Source: Mycobacterium sp. 852002-50816_SCH5313054-b (GTDB lineage Bacteria > Actinomycetota > Actinomycetes > Mycobacteriales > Mycobacteriaceae). From it: a stretch of 64,000 nt of DNA. The stretch's first letter is position 1. Each line of letters starts with the position of its first letter. The stretch lies in the NCBI RefSeq assembly GCF_001667185.1, contig NZ_LZIC01000041.1, positions 1 through 64,000 of the forward strand, read 5' to 3'. The notes beneath the pieces were generated by a model. The model did not search any database and was not told the DNA's origin. It saw only the letters and a program-made list of their open reading frames with translations. Below, in pieces: positions 7,211 to 15,607 of this stretch. Both the position numbers and the translations under genes were made by a program.

Positions 7211-9319
7211 GTGAACGGGCAGAGAGGTCGAATGCGCAAGCTGGTCGGGCGCGCGCTGGTCGGGATGGCGACCGCGGTGCTGGCGGCCGCACTGCTGGCG
7301 CCGTCCGTGTCCGCGTCGCCGATCGGCGACGCCGAGGCCGCCATGATGGCCGCGTGGGAGAAGGCCGGCGGCGACACCTCGCCGCTCGGTGCCCGCAAGG
7401 GGGACGTCTACCCCGCCGGCGACGGGTTCGCGCTGGACTTCGACGGCGGCAAGATGTTCTACACCACCGACACCGGTGCCAAGTTCGTCTACGGCCCCAT
7501 CATGGACAAATACGAGGCGCTGGGCGGTCCGGTCGGCAGCGACCTGGGGTTCCCCACCATCAACGAAGTTCCCGGCCTGGCGGGACCAGACAGCCGGGTG
7601 GCCACCTTCTCGGCCAGCGACAAGCCGGTGATTTTCTGGACCCCCGACCACGGCGCCTTCGTGGTGCGCGGCGCGATGAACGCCGCCTGGGACAAGCTGG
7701 GCAGCTCGGGCGGCGTGCTGGGCGCGCCGGCCGGGGACGAAACCTACAACGGCGAGGTCACCTCCCAGAAGTTCAGCGGCGGCGAGATCTCCTGGAACAG
7801 GAAGACCAAGGAGTTCGCCACCAACCCGGCGCCCCTGGCCGACCAACTCAAGGGCCTGCAGGTGGCGATCGATCCGGCCGCCGCCATCAACATGGCGTGG
7901 CGGGCGGCCGGCGGGGCCAGTGGGCCGCTGGGTGCAAAGCAGGGCGCAACGTATCCGATCGGCGGCGATGCGATCGCCCAGAACTTCGCCGGCGGCAAGG
8001 TCTTCTTCAACCCGGCCACCGGCGCAAACGCCCTCGAGAGTGACATCCTCGCCAAGTACGAGTCGCTGGGCGGGCCGGCGGGCAGCGACCTGGGTTTCCC
8101 GACCGCCAACGAGTCCGACGGGGGCATCGGCCCGTCCAGCCGGATCGCCACCTTCGCGGCGGCCGACAAGCCGGTGATCTTCTGGACACCCGACCACGGC
8201 GCGTTCGTGGTGCGCGGCGCGATGAAGGCCGCGTGGGACAAGCTGCGCGGCCCCAGCGGCAAGCTGGGCGCCCCGGTCGGCGATCAGGCCGTGGACGGCG
8301 ACGTCGTCTCGCAGCAGTTCACCGGCGGCAAGATCTCGTGGAACCGGGCGAAGAACTCGTTCGCCACCGAGCCGTCGAACCTGGCTCCGTTGCTGTCCGG
8401 CCTGCAAGTGTCGGGGCAGAATCAGCCGAGCACCGCGGCGATGCCCACCCACGGCAAGAAGTTCGCCTGGCAGCGGTGGTGGTTGCCGGCCGCCATCGGG
8501 GTCCTGGTGCTGATCCTGCTGTCGGGGTTGCTGACATTCGGATTGCGTCGGCGTCGCGCCCGCCGCGGCGCCGGCGACATCGCCGGGGCCCCCGCCTACG
8601 AGCCCGAGCGCGACGTGCACGTCGGCTACGAGGCCCCGGCCGACGCGCACTGGGGGCATGACGACGCTGGGCTCGCGACCGACCACTTCGCGGTCGAGGA
8701 GCAGCCGGCCCCCGACGCCGATTCCGTGGGGCGGGTCAGCTGGAGCCGGGGCCCCGAGGGCCCGGTTGCCGAGGAAGAAGATCCCGACGCGGTGGACACG
8801 GATTCCATCCCCATCGTCGCGGTGGCCGCCCTGTCGGAGGGGGGCTATCCCGGAGTTGACGACGAGGGCGTCTACGAGGACGCCGCCTACGACGACGTCG
8901 CCTACGAGGACACGGGCTACGAGCAGGCCGACTACGAAGAGCCCGGCTACGAGCGGGCCGGCCACCCGGACGCCGCGGAAGACGCCGAGCTACCCGAGAC
9001 CGTCGGTCCCGAAGCCGCGGAGGCCTTGGCGATGAGCGCCGAGTCCCGCATCGGGCGGCACCACGCGGCCGCGGACGAAGAGGAACCGTCGGAGGGCGGG
9101 GAAACGGCCGCCGCGGCGCCCGTCGTCGGCGGGCGCCCGACGATCCGCATGCCGCTGGACGATCCTTACCAGGTGCCCGACGGCTACCCGATCAAGGCCA
9201 GCGCGAGCTTCGGCCTGTACTACACGCCCGAGAGCCCGCTCTACCACGACACCCTGGCCGAAATCTGGTTGGCCAGCGAAGAAGTCGCGCAGGCCAACGG
9301 CTTCGTCAAGGCCGACTGA
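7211..9319 (+). CDS. LGFP-repeat membrane protein with acidic tail (Rv2721c-like)
   Basis: 702 residues. A signal peptide ending near residue 37 (SVSASPIG) is followed by two tandem copies of a block of about 190 residues. Each block contains several LGFP repeats (PLGARKGD, DLGFPT, VLGAPAGD), a module found in cell-wall-associated actinobacterial proteins. Then come a Gln-Trp-rich stretch, one membrane helix (WWLPAAIGVLVLILLSGLL, about residues 420-438), an RRRRARR stop-transfer and a long acidic cytoplasmic tail. The tail holds six consecutive pentapeptides starting with Tyr (nucleotides 8873-8962). GTG 7211 has GGAGG four bases upstream; ATG 7232 is an alternative. Probably links the wall to the cytoplasm; role unproven. 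Confidence 0.85.
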   Translation: MNGQRGRMRKLVGRALVGMATAVLAAALLAPSVSASPIGDAEAAMMAAWEKAGGDTSPLGARKGDVYPAGDGFALDFDGGKMFYTTDTGAKFVYGPIMDKYEALGGPVGSDLGFPTINEVPGLAGPDSRVATFSASDKPVIFWTPDHGAFVVRGAMNAAWDKLGSSGGVLGAPAGDETYNGEVTSQKFSGGEISWNRKTKEFATNPAPLADQLKGLQVAIDPAAAINMAWRAAGGASGPLGAKQGATYPIGGDAIAQNFAGGKVFFNPATGANALESDILAKYESLGGPAGSDLGFPTANESDGGIGPSSRIATFAAADKPVIFWTPDHGAFVVRGAMKAAWDKLRGPSGKLGAPVGDQAVDGDVVSQQFTGGKISWNRAKNSFATEPSNLAPLLSGLQVSGQNQPSTAAMPTHGKKFAWQRWWLPAAIGVLVLILLSGLLTFGLRRRRARRGAGDIAGAPAYEPERDVHVGYEAPADAHWGHDDAGLATDHFAVEEQPAPDADSVGRVSWSRGPEGPVAEEEDPDAVDTDSIPIVAVAALSEGGYPGVDDEGVYEDAAYDDVAYEDTGYEQADYEEPGYERAGHPDAAEDAELPETVGPEAAEALAMSAESRIGRHHAAADEEEPSEGGETAAAAPVVGGRPTIRMPLDDPYQVPDGYPIKASASFGLYYTPESPLYHDTLAEIWLASEEVAQANGFVKAD
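8873..8962 (+). repeat. Six tandem Tyr-acidic pentapeptide codon repeats
   Basis: Codes for YEDAA, YDDVA, YEDTG, YEQAD, YEEPG, YERAG in register (15 bases each) in the cytoplasmic tail of the LGFP protein. Low-complexity repeat of this kind can vary in copy number between strains. Confidence 0.75.
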
Positions 9320-9325
9320 GCGGCG

Positions 9326-10015
9326 CTAGACCTTGCGGATCACCGTGACGACTTTGCCGAGCACGGTCGCGTCGTTGCCGGGGATCGGGTCGAACGCCGG
9401 GTTGTGCGGCATCAGCCACACCTGACCGCCCGCGCGCTTGAACGTCTTGACGGTGGCCTCCCCGTCGATCATGGCCGCGACGATGTCGCCGTTGTCGGCG
9501 ACGTGCTGCTGGCGCACCACCACCCAGTCGCCGTCGCAGATCGCGGCCTCGACCATCGACTCGCCCACCACCTTGAGCAAAAACAGCGTGCCCTCGCCGA
9601 CCAGCTCGCGGGGCAGCGGGAAGACGTCCTCGATGGCCTCCTCGGCGAGGATCGGCCCCCCGGCGGCGATGCGTCCGAGTACCGGGACATAACTGGGTTC
9701 GGGCAGCGCGTCCGACCCGGCGACCTCGGTGACCGGCGCCGCGGCGCCGACGTCCTCGGCGCCCCGGACGTCCACGGCCCGCGGGCGGTTCGGGTCGCGG
9801 CGCAGGTATCCCTTGCGCTCCAGCGTGCGCAGCTGGTGGGCCACCGACGACGTCGAGGTCAGGCCGACGGCATCGCCGATCTCCCGGATGCTCGGCGGGT
9901 AACCGCGACTGGTGACCGAGGCGCGGATGACGTTCAGAATGGTGCGCTGCCGTTCGGTCAGCGAGGAGTCCACGGGGTGCGAGCTGCTTGATGGGGTGGC
10001 GTTGCTGTCGCTCAT
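9326..10015 (-). CDS. lexA: SOS repressor LexA
   Basis: 229 residues. Represses the SOS regulon and self-cleaves when RecA filaments form. The winged-helix DNA-binding domain (about residues 19-80) contains [13 protein letters not shown]. The cleavage bond lies at Ala118-Gly119 in GRIAAGGPI, with catalytic Ser153 in GESMVE and Lys190 in [11 protein letters not shown] 10015 was chosen; a 13-residue in-frame extension upstream would run into the LexA box at 10047-10062. Divergent from chiZ, convergent with the LGFP gene. Confidence 0.96.
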   Translation of the reverse strand: MSDSNATPSSSSHPVDSSLTERQRTILNVIRASVTSRGYPPSIREIGDAVGLTSTSSVAHQLRTLERKGYLRRDPNRPRAVDVRGAEDVGAAAPVTEVAGSDALPEPSYVPVLGRIAAGGPILAEEAIEDVFPLPRELVGEGTLFLLKVVGESMVEAAICDGDWVVVRQQHVADNGDIVAAMIDGEATVKTFKRAGGQVWLMPHNPAFDPIPGNDATVLGKVVTVIRKV

Positions 10016-10046
10016 GCACCGAATGTAGCGGCACCGCGTCGAAGAA

Positions 10047-10062
10047 TCAAACATGTGTTCGA
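10047..10062 (-). promoter_or_regulatory. LexA (SOS) box upstream of lexA
   Basis: TCAAACATGTGTTCGA matches the mycobacterial SOS box TCGAAC-N4-GTTCGA at 11 of 12 fixed positions. It lies about 32 bases before the lexA start, as expected for autoregulation. Confidence 0.8.
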
Positions 10063-10183
10063 GTAGCGTGTCGCGGTGGTGCGAATCCGGCCGGCGGCAC
10101 GCGCCCGCCGGCGGAATAACAAACGTGTAACTCTTCGATCGATCGGGTACTTCAAGGCCATGTCAGTGGTCACGCCCACAAAG

Positions 10184-10206
10184 TTGTCGGTGGGGTGCTC
10201 TAGCGT
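10184..10206 (+). promoter_or_regulatory. RecA-independent DNA-damage promoter (PafBC type) for chiZ
   Basis: TTGTCGGTG, eight bases, TAGCGT reproduces exactly the RecA-NDp architecture TTGTCRGTG-N8-TANNNT recognised through PafBC in mycobacteria. It points toward chiZ, about 100 bases upstream of its ATG. Confidence 0.8.
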
Positions 10207-10244
10207 TTTGCTCGGCCGACACGCTTCGCTCAAATGTTCGGGTA

Positions 10245-10282
10245 TCGAACACACGAGCGACTATAGTCGAACACACGAGCGA
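10245..10282 (+). promoter_or_regulatory. Tandem degenerate LexA boxes around a TATAGT -10 upstream of chiZ
   Basis: The 16-mer TCGAACACACGAGCGA occurs twice, at 10245-10260 and 10267-10282, with a 22-base period. Each copy fits TCGAAC-N4-GTTCGA at 10 of 12 positions. TATAGT (10262-10267) lies between them and would be a second promoter that LexA could occlude. Confidence 0.65.
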
Positions 10283-10307
10283 GTATGAGTTGACCGGAGG
10301 AACGCAG

Positions 10308-10805
10308 ATGACCATCATCCACACAGTCGCGCCGCGTACCGGCGGCGTTCGGCACCCGGTCAACGGGCCGGTGCCGGGGCTCCGCTACGGCCGGGATGGG
10401 CTGGCCCGTTCCCGCAGGCCGGGTCCGTCCAGGCCGGCGGGCGCGCCGCCGCGCTACCACGGCACGGGCGTCGCGATGTCCGTCGCGCCGCACCGCCCGC
10501 GTCGGCCCGTCACGCTGGCGACGACGGTCGGGCTGGCGCTGGTCGCCGGGATCATCACGCTGTGGCTGGGGCTGGTCGCCAACATCGGGCAGGCGGTCAA
10601 CGGCGAGTCCCCGGGATCGGCCGCCGCCGTACCGGATCGGCTCGCCGTCGTGCGGGTCGAACCCGGCGAGTCCTTGCAGGATGTCGCCCACCGGGTGGCG
10701 CCGGACGCGCCGACCCGCCAGGTGGCCCAGCGGATTCGCGAACTCAACGACCTGAACTCGCCGTCCGTCGCCGCGGGTCAGACGCTGATCGCGCCGGTCG
10801 GCTGA
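10308..10805 (+). CDS. chiZ: LysM-domain membrane protein ChiZ, DNA-damage inducible
   Basis: 165 residues, the same length as M. tuberculosis Rv2719c. The N-terminal 65 residues are disordered and Arg/Pro/Gly-rich. A membrane helix follows at about 69-91 and a periplasmic LysM domain at about 113-163 ([11 protein letters not shown]...[12 protein letters not shown]). ChiZ is described as a peptidoglycan hydrolase and cell-division inhibitor that interacts with FtsI/FtsQ. ATG 10308 has GGAGG seven bases upstream. Its promoter carries both PafBC-type and LexA-like sites, which ties division arrest to DNA damage. Confidence 0.92.
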   Translation: MTIIHTVAPRTGGVRHPVNGPVPGLRYGRDGLARSRRPGPSRPAGAPPRYHGTGVAMSVAPHRPRRPVTLATTVGLALVAGIITLWLGLVANIGQAVNGESPGSAAAVPDRLAVVRVEPGESLQDVAHRVAPDAPTRQVAQRIRELNDLNSPSVAAGQTLIAPVG

Positions 10806-10825
10806 CCCGCCGAGGCGGGTACGCT
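10805..10825 (+). promoter_or_regulatory. ACCCGCC-GA-GGCGGGT palindrome and TACGCT -10 before nrdR
   Basis: A 7-base perfect inverted repeat (10805-10820) begins on the last base of the chiZ stop codon and runs into TACGCT (10820-10825). It could end the chiZ transcript, serve as an operator for nrdR, or both. Transcription from this -10 leaves a leader of about 40 bases with a GAAGGAG ribosome-binding site. Confidence 0.4.
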
Positions 10826-10872
10826 CGGGGTGTTCTGCGACCCCGGGATGTGAGCACGGCGAAGGAGCGGTC

Positions 10873-11352
10873 ATGCACTGTCCGTTCTGCCGCCATCCCG
10901 ACTCCCGGGTGATCGATTCGCGGGAAACCGATGAAGGCCAGGCTATTCGGCGCCGCCGATCGTGCCCCGAGTGCGGGCGGCGCTTCACCACCGTCGAAAC
11001 GGCGGTGCTGGCCGTCGTCAAACGCAGTGGTGTCACCGAGCCCTTCAGCAGGGAAAAGGTCATCAGCGGGGTCCGTCGGGCCTGCCAGGGCCGCCAGGTC
11101 GACGACGACGCGCTGAATCTGCTTGCCCAGCAGGTGGAAGACAGCGTGCGCGCCGCCGGGTCGCCCGAGGTGCCCAGCCACGAGGTCGGCCTGGCCATCC
11201 TGGGCCCGTTGCGCGACCTCGACGAGGTGGCCTACCTGCGGTTCGCCTCGGTGTACCGCTCGTTTTCGTCCGCGGAGGACTTCGAGCGCGAGATCGAGGC
11301 GCTGCGCGCGCACCGCAACGCGCCGACCGACCCGGAGCCGGCCACTCGCTAG
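10873..11352 (+). CDS. nrdR: Transcriptional repressor NrdR
   Basis: 159 residues. Zinc-ribbon/ATP-cone regulator that senses ATP/dATP and represses ribonucleotide reductase genes. Zinc ligands are Cys3/Cys6 (CPFC) and Cys31/Cys34 (CPEC). The ATP-cone spans roughly 49-139 and begins at the [16 protein letters not shown] stretch. GAAGGAG precedes the ATG. Downstream of chiZ and lexA, which groups dNTP control with the damage response as in other mycobacteria. Confidence 0.95.
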   Translation: MHCPFCRHPDSRVIDSRETDEGQAIRRRRSCPECGRRFTTVETAVLAVVKRSGVTEPFSREKVISGVRRACQGRQVDDDALNLLAQQVEDSVRAAGSPEVPSHEVGLAILGPLRDLDEVAYLRFASVYRSFSSAEDFEREIEALRAHRNAPTDPEPATR

Positions 11353-11362
11353 GCTGGCGCTC

Positions 11363-11848
11363 ATGCCGCCTGACTTGCATCCCGATCTCGAGGCGCTGGC
11401 ACCCCTGCTGGGCACATGGGCCGGTCGGGGCACCGGTAAGTACCCGACGATCGCGCCCTTCGAGTACCTCGAGGAAGTCGTGTTCTCCCATGTGGGCAAG
11501 CCGTTTCTGGCGTATGCGCAAAAGACCAGAGCGGCGAGCGACGGCAAACCCATGCACGCCGAGACGGGATACCTTCGCGTGCCGCGGCCGGGCCACGTCG
11601 AGCTGGTGCTGGCCCATCCGAGCGGCATCACCGAAATCGACGTGGGCACCTATTCGGTGACCGGCGACCTCATCGAATTCGAGCTATCGACCACCGAGGT
11701 CGGGCGGACCCCGACCGCCAAAGAGGTGACCGCTCTTGGCCGTTCGCTGCGCATCAACGGCGACGAGCTGTCCTACTCCGTGCGGATGGGCGCCGTGGGG
11801 CAGCCCCTGCAGGACCACCTCGACGCCGTCCTGCACCGGCAGCGCTGA
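11363..11848 (+). CDS. Nitrobindin-family haem protein (Rv2717c-like)
   Basis: 161 residues. Nitrobindins are ten-stranded beta-barrels that bind ferric haem, isomerise peroxynitrite and bind NO. The family signature GTWAGRGTGKYP is at residues 17-28. The C-terminal QPLQDHLDAVLHR supplies a histidine in the region of the haem ligand. TAGGCT (11350-11355) lies seven bases before ATG 11363 and overlaps the nrdR stop region, so the gene probably also has a leaderless transcript of its own. Confidence 0.88.
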   Translation: MPPDLHPDLEALAPLLGTWAGRGTGKYPTIAPFEYLEEVVFSHVGKPFLAYAQKTRAASDGKPMHAETGYLRVPRPGHVELVLAHPSGITEIDVGTYSVTGDLIEFELSTTEVGRTPTAKEVTALGRSLRINGDELSYSVRMGAVGQPLQDHLDAVLHRQR

Positions 11849-11856
11849 GCCGCGCG

Positions 11857-12543
11857 TCAGTCGACCTGCCTGGCACCGTCGTCGACGACACGCCCGGCCA
11901 CCCCGACCCAGCCCTCGGCGTTCCACGTCGTTTCGATGACGGAGCCCTTGCCCTGGGTGATGCGCAGGTCGCGGCTGAGGTAGTCGGTGAGCCGCATCGC
12001 CGCCGAGCCGGTCGCCTCGTCTTCCGGCACACCGAGGTTCGCGAAAAATCCCCGGGAGCGCACGGCGCCGGCGGCCCGATCGATCCAGGCCCACAGGTAG
12101 TGCGCGGTGTCGTCCGGAAAGTCCCCCGGATCGGCGGCGAGCACGTCGTCGGCCGAACCGAATTCGTGCAGGGCCAATTCCGGCGCCCATTCCGAGCGCG
12201 CGCTGATGCCCGTCACGTCGCCCTGATAGCTCACCTGCACCAGGCCGGGCGGCACCTGCAGCGTCTTGATCGGCCAGCCGTTCTCGCGCAGCCACCACGC
12301 GGCGCCGACAGTGGGGTGCCCGGCGAACGGAAGTTCGGTGCGGGGAGTGTAAATCTTGGCGTGCGCGGTGGTTGCGCCGGCGGCCGGAAGATCGATGAAT
12401 ACCGTTTCGCTGTAACCCAATTGGGTCGCGAGCCGCTGCCGGTCCCCGGGCCCCACCCGGGCCGCATCGACCACGCCGAGCGGATTACCGAAATTGCCGT
12501 CCGCGTCGGTGAACACCCGCAGCACCGTCACGTCGATACCCAT
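11857..12543 (-). CDS. PhzF-family isomerase-like enzyme (Rv2716-like)
   Basis: 228 residues. Typical PhzF N-terminus ([19 protein letters not shown]) with the family's acidic catalytic residue in GYSETVFID, and the later [13 protein letters not shown] motif. PhzF relatives have the diaminopimelate-epimerase fold and catalyse proton-transfer isomerisation; the substrate here is unknown. ATG 12543 lies six bases after TACAGT (12550-12555, minus strand), implying a leaderless message. Convergent with the nitrobindin gene, with 8 bases between the stops. Confidence 0.85.
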   Translation of the reverse strand: MGIDVTVLRVFTDADGNFGNPLGVVDAARVGPGDRQRLATQLGYSETVFIDLPAAGATTAHAKIYTPRTELPFAGHPTVGAAWWLRENGWPIKTLQVPPGLVQVSYQGDVTGISARSEWAPELALHEFGSADDVLAADPGDFPDDTAHYLWAWIDRAAGAVRSRGFFANLGVPEDEATGSAAMRLTDYLSRDLRITQGKGSVIETTWNAEGWVGVAGRVVDDGARQVD

Positions 12544-12576
12544 GACCCGACTGTACGGGCCGGGTCAAAGCAATTG

Positions 12577-13608
12577 TCAGGTGGCGCTGCGCTCGTCGGA
12601 ACCCATGGCGTTCAACACCGCGACGCGGGTGTCGGCCGGGCCGGTGACGGTCTTCTCCCCGCCCCCGGTGCGCAGCAACGCGCGCAGGGCGGCCTGGTCG
12701 TATTCGGCGGGTTGGGTGCTGTCGATGAAGCGCTGAACGACGTCGATGAAGCGGGCCGGGTCGTCATGGAACGGGAAATGGCCCGACCCTTCGAAGATCT
12801 CCAGGCGCGAGCCGGGCATTGCGGCGTGCGCCATCCAGGCGTGCCGGACGGGGACCACCACATCCTTGGTGCCCCAGACGATCTGCACCGGGATGGCCTC
12901 GGTCAAGTAACATCGGTCCAGCATCGTCACGATCTGCCCGCGCCAGTCCACCACCGCCCGCAGGGTCCTGCTGAACGCCGCCGAGGCCGTCGGCTCCGGC
13001 AGGTCGTCGAGGATGCGCAGCACGTTGGGCAGGTCGTGGCCCAGCGCGGTCGATCCGATCGCCAGCCCGGCCAGCTTCCCCGCCAACTGAACCGCCGGCA
13101 GCACCAGCGGCAGCCGCAGCAGGGCCAGCGCCTCGCTGCCCATCGGCAACGAGGCCAGCCGGAACACGACGTTGACGTCCTTGGTGACACCGCCCGCGGC
13201 GACCAGGATCAGCCGGTCAACCAAATGCGGGAACTGGTAAGCGAATTGCATGGCCACTCCGCCGCCCAGCGAGTGGCCGATGATCGTCACCCGCTCGATG
13301 TCGAGCACGGACAGCAGGTCACGCATCCCGTTGGCATAGGCGGCCGCCGAGTAGTCGGCGCGCGGCTTGTCGGATTTACCGTGACCCAGCAGGTCGGGGG
13401 CGATGACCGTGAACCGCTGGGCGAGCTTGGCCTGCACGGCATTCCAGGTGGTGGAGTTGTCGCCGATGCCGTGCAGCAGCAGGATCGCCGGGCCGGAACC
13501 GGCGATCCGGTAGGCCCGCTGGTAGCCGTGAATGGTGCGGAACTCGAGCGTGGGGGCCGTCACCTCGCGCACCGGGCGAAGGTTGCTCTTGCGCTTGCGC
13601 TCGGTCAT
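12577..13608 (-). CDS. Alpha/beta-hydrolase (Rv2715-like)
   Basis: 343 residues. Alpha/beta-hydrolase fold with oxyanion motif [13 protein letters not shown], nucleophile Ser in IIGHSLGGG, an Asp candidate in [10 protein letters not shown] and His in [14 protein letters not shown] 13608 was chosen because it gives MTERKRKS and matches the M. tuberculosis length; an upstream in-frame start would overlap the PAC2 gene. Probably an esterase or epoxide-hydrolase-like enzyme; substrate unknown. Likely cotranscribed with the PAC2 gene 46 bases upstream. Confidence 0.88.
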   Translation of the reverse strand: MTERKRKSNLRPVREVTAPTLEFRTIHGYQRAYRIAGSGPAILLLHGIGDNSTTWNAVQAKLAQRFTVIAPDLLGHGKSDKPRADYSAAAYANGMRDLLSVLDIERVTIIGHSLGGGVAMQFAYQFPHLVDRLILVAAGGVTKDVNVVFRLASLPMGSEALALLRLPLVLPAVQLAGKLAGLAIGSTALGHDLPNVLRILDDLPEPTASAAFSRTLRAVVDWRGQIVTMLDRCYLTEAIPVQIVWGTKDVVVPVRHAWMAHAAMPGSRLEIFEGSGHFPFHDDPARFIDVVQRFIDSTQPAEYDQAALRALLRTGGGEKTVTGPADTRVAVLNAMGSDERSAT

Positions 13609-13654
13609 CTCGCCAACCTTGGTGTCGGCCCGGGCTATGGGCGTTTTAAGAGTC

Positions 13655-14626
13655 TCAAGTTTGGTCGTCGTCGTTCTTCTTCTCTGCCTGCTGGGCAAGG
13701 AATCGCTCGAATTCGGCGCCAAGCTCGTCGCCGCTAGGCAGATCCTCGTCGTGAGTTAGTAACGACCTGTTCTCCTGAGCGTCGATGAAGGCATCGTACT
13801 GGCGCTCGAGCGCGGCCACCACTTGAGCGACTTCCGCGCTCGCCTGGACCTGTTCGTCGATTTTGGTCCGGATCTCTTCCGCGGCCTCGGTCAGCGCCGA
13901 CAGCGGCAGCTCGAGCGATCCGCTCTTGGCGACCTGCTCGAGCAGCGCCTGGGCGGCGGCGGGGTAGTCGGTCTGGGTCAGGTAGTGCGGGACGTGCACG
14001 GTGAAGCCGACGACGTCGTGGCCGTGCTGGGCCATTCGGTATTCGAGCAGGTTGGACGCGCTGCCCGGAACCTGGATCTCCGAGATCCAGGGCTGGAAGT
14101 CGGAGATGAGTTCCTTGTTGTTGGAATGGGCCGTCAGCGTGATCGGGCGCGTGTGCGGGACGGCCATCGGGACGGTGCCCAGGCCGATGGTGCGCCGCAC
14201 ACCCAGCCGCTCGGCCAACAGGCGCACCGCGGTGATGAAACGCTCCCACTTCAGGTCCGGCTCCATGCCGGCCAGCAGCAGGAACGGGGTGCCGACGCTG
14301 TCGCGCAGCGCGTACAGGCTCAGCTCCGGGTCGTCGTAGTGGGTGAAGTGATCGGTCTTGAACGTCATCAGGGGCCGCCGCGAGCGGTAATCCAGCAGCT
14401 CGTCGATCGCGAACGACGCCACCAGCTCGGCGTCCAGCGCCGCCTTGAGGTGGGTGGCGGCCAGCCGGATCGCGTGACCCGCGTCGGAGAAGCCCTCCAG
14501 GGCGTGCACCATCACCGGGCCCTGGCCGTCGGCCGTCGACAACTGGGGCGCCGGGAACTCGAGCTCGTACATGCCGGGCTGGCCCGGCTGATAGTCGTCG
14601 TCGTCCGGACTGTGATGGCGCGCCAT
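13655..14626 (-). CDS. PAC2-family protein (Rv2714-like)
   Basis: 323 residues. Contains the PAC2 fold (VMVHALEGFSDAGHAIRLA near residue 38; GFTVHVPHYL near 205), named after eukaryotic proteasome assembly chaperone 2. The C-terminal 80 residues form a predicted coiled coil ending in an acidic tail. Actinobacteria with proteasomes carry this family, but a chaperone role has not been shown from sequence. A strong GAGGAGG ribosome-binding site precedes the ATG. Confidence 0.9.
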   Translation of the reverse strand: MARHHSPDDDDYQPGQPGMYELEFPAPQLSTADGQGPVMVHALEGFSDAGHAIRLAATHLKAALDAELVASFAIDELLDYRSRRPLMTFKTDHFTHYDDPELSLYALRDSVGTPFLLLAGMEPDLKWERFITAVRLLAERLGVRRTIGLGTVPMAVPHTRPITLTAHSNNKELISDFQPWISEIQVPGSASNLLEYRMAQHGHDVVGFTVHVPHYLTQTDYPAAAQALLEQVAKSGSLELPLSALTEAAEEIRTKIDEQVQASAEVAQVVAALERQYDAFIDAQENRSLLTHDEDLPSGDELGAEFERFLAQQAEKKNDDDQT

Positions 14627-14781
14627 CGGGCTTCCTCCTCTCGGGAATCTCTCCAGGGTGCCCTAACCAAGTGTCCCCCGGATCAACGGGCACCCCTAAC
14701 GAAACACCAAAGCGCGCGGAGAGCGTCCCCGGCGGGTTCAACCCTGCCCGGCGCCCCATGGTCGGGCATGATGGACCCCAA

Positions 14782-15606
14782 ATGCGCATATCGAGGGTGT
14801 TGCTGTGCTCGGGGGTTGGCCTGGCGGCGTTGCTGACGTCGTGCACCAGGCCCGCCGACCCTGCCGCGCGCCCGGTCGTGTCCGCCGACGTGGCCACCGC
14901 GCCGGTGCAGCGCCTCAGCCAGCCCCAACAGAAGACCGTCGCGCGCCCCGTCGAGCCGGACCGGCGCGTCGGCGCGATCTTCATCAACGACGGCCCGCTG
15001 CACGTGTGCACGGGCGCGGTGGTGCATTCGGGGGCCGGGAACCTGGTGATGACGGCGGCGCACTGCCTGGCGGGAGCCGCCAAGATCACCTTCGTCCCCG
15101 GGTTCGCCGGCGACTCCGCGCCCCCGCCCGCGGACGTCTGGAAGGCCGACGCCGTTTACGTCGATCCGCGCTGGACCGCCGGCAAGGACCCGCACGCGGA
15201 TTACGCGATCGCGCGGGTCAGCAACGACGCCGGTGGTTCGGTCGAGTCGCACGTCGGGTTGGCGCTGACGCTGGGCATCGCACCGCCTCCGGGCAGCCAC
15301 GTCACGGTGCTGGGGTACGCGGCCGGGGTGGGCGGCTCGCCCATCGGCTGCCAGGCCACCACCTCGGTCAACGACAGCGGATTCCCGTCGTTGACGTGCG
15401 AGGGGTTGGTCGACGGCACCAGCGGCGCGCCGTGGGTCAGTGGCACGACGCTCACCGGGGTGATCGGCGGTTTCGAGCGCGGGGGATGCGCCGCCAACGT
15501 GTCGTACTCGGCGCCGTTCGACGCCCAGACCGCGCAGTTGCTGGCGCGCGCCGAGGCCGGCGGTCCCGGCGACCCGGTGCCCAACGACCTCGACGACAGC
15601 TGCTGA
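14782..15606 (+). CDS. Secreted lipoprotein serine protease, trypsin-like
   Basis: 274 residues from ATG 14782. A lipoprotein signal peptide ends in the lipobox LTSC (Cys21). The chymotrypsin-like triad is visible: His in MTAAHC, Asp in HADYAIA, Ser in DGTSGAPW. Two further cysteine pairs could form disulfides. It would act on the outside of the membrane. The gene sits between the PAC2 gene and sthA, where M. tuberculosis has none, so it is a gain here or a loss there. It is divergent from the PAC2 gene and convergent with sthA (one base between stops). Confidence 0.85.
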   Translation: MRISRVLLCSGVGLAALLTSCTRPADPAARPVVSADVATAPVQRLSQPQQKTVARPVEPDRRVGAIFINDGPLHVCTGAVVHSGAGNLVMTAAHCLAGAAKITFVPGFAGDSAPPPADVWKADAVYVDPRWTAGKDPHADYAIARVSNDAGGSVESHVGLALTLGIAPPPGSHVTVLGYAAGVGGSPIGCQATTSVNDSGFPSLTCEGLVDGTSGAPWVSGTTLTGVIGGFERGGCAANVSYSAPFDAQTAQLLARAEAGGPGDPVPNDLDDSC

Positions 15607-15607
15607 G

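Noticed and set aside
10013..10054. Extended lexA start (13 more residues)
   Set aside because: The added codons run into the LexA box and are not part of the conserved protein; ATG 10015 gives the normal N-terminus.
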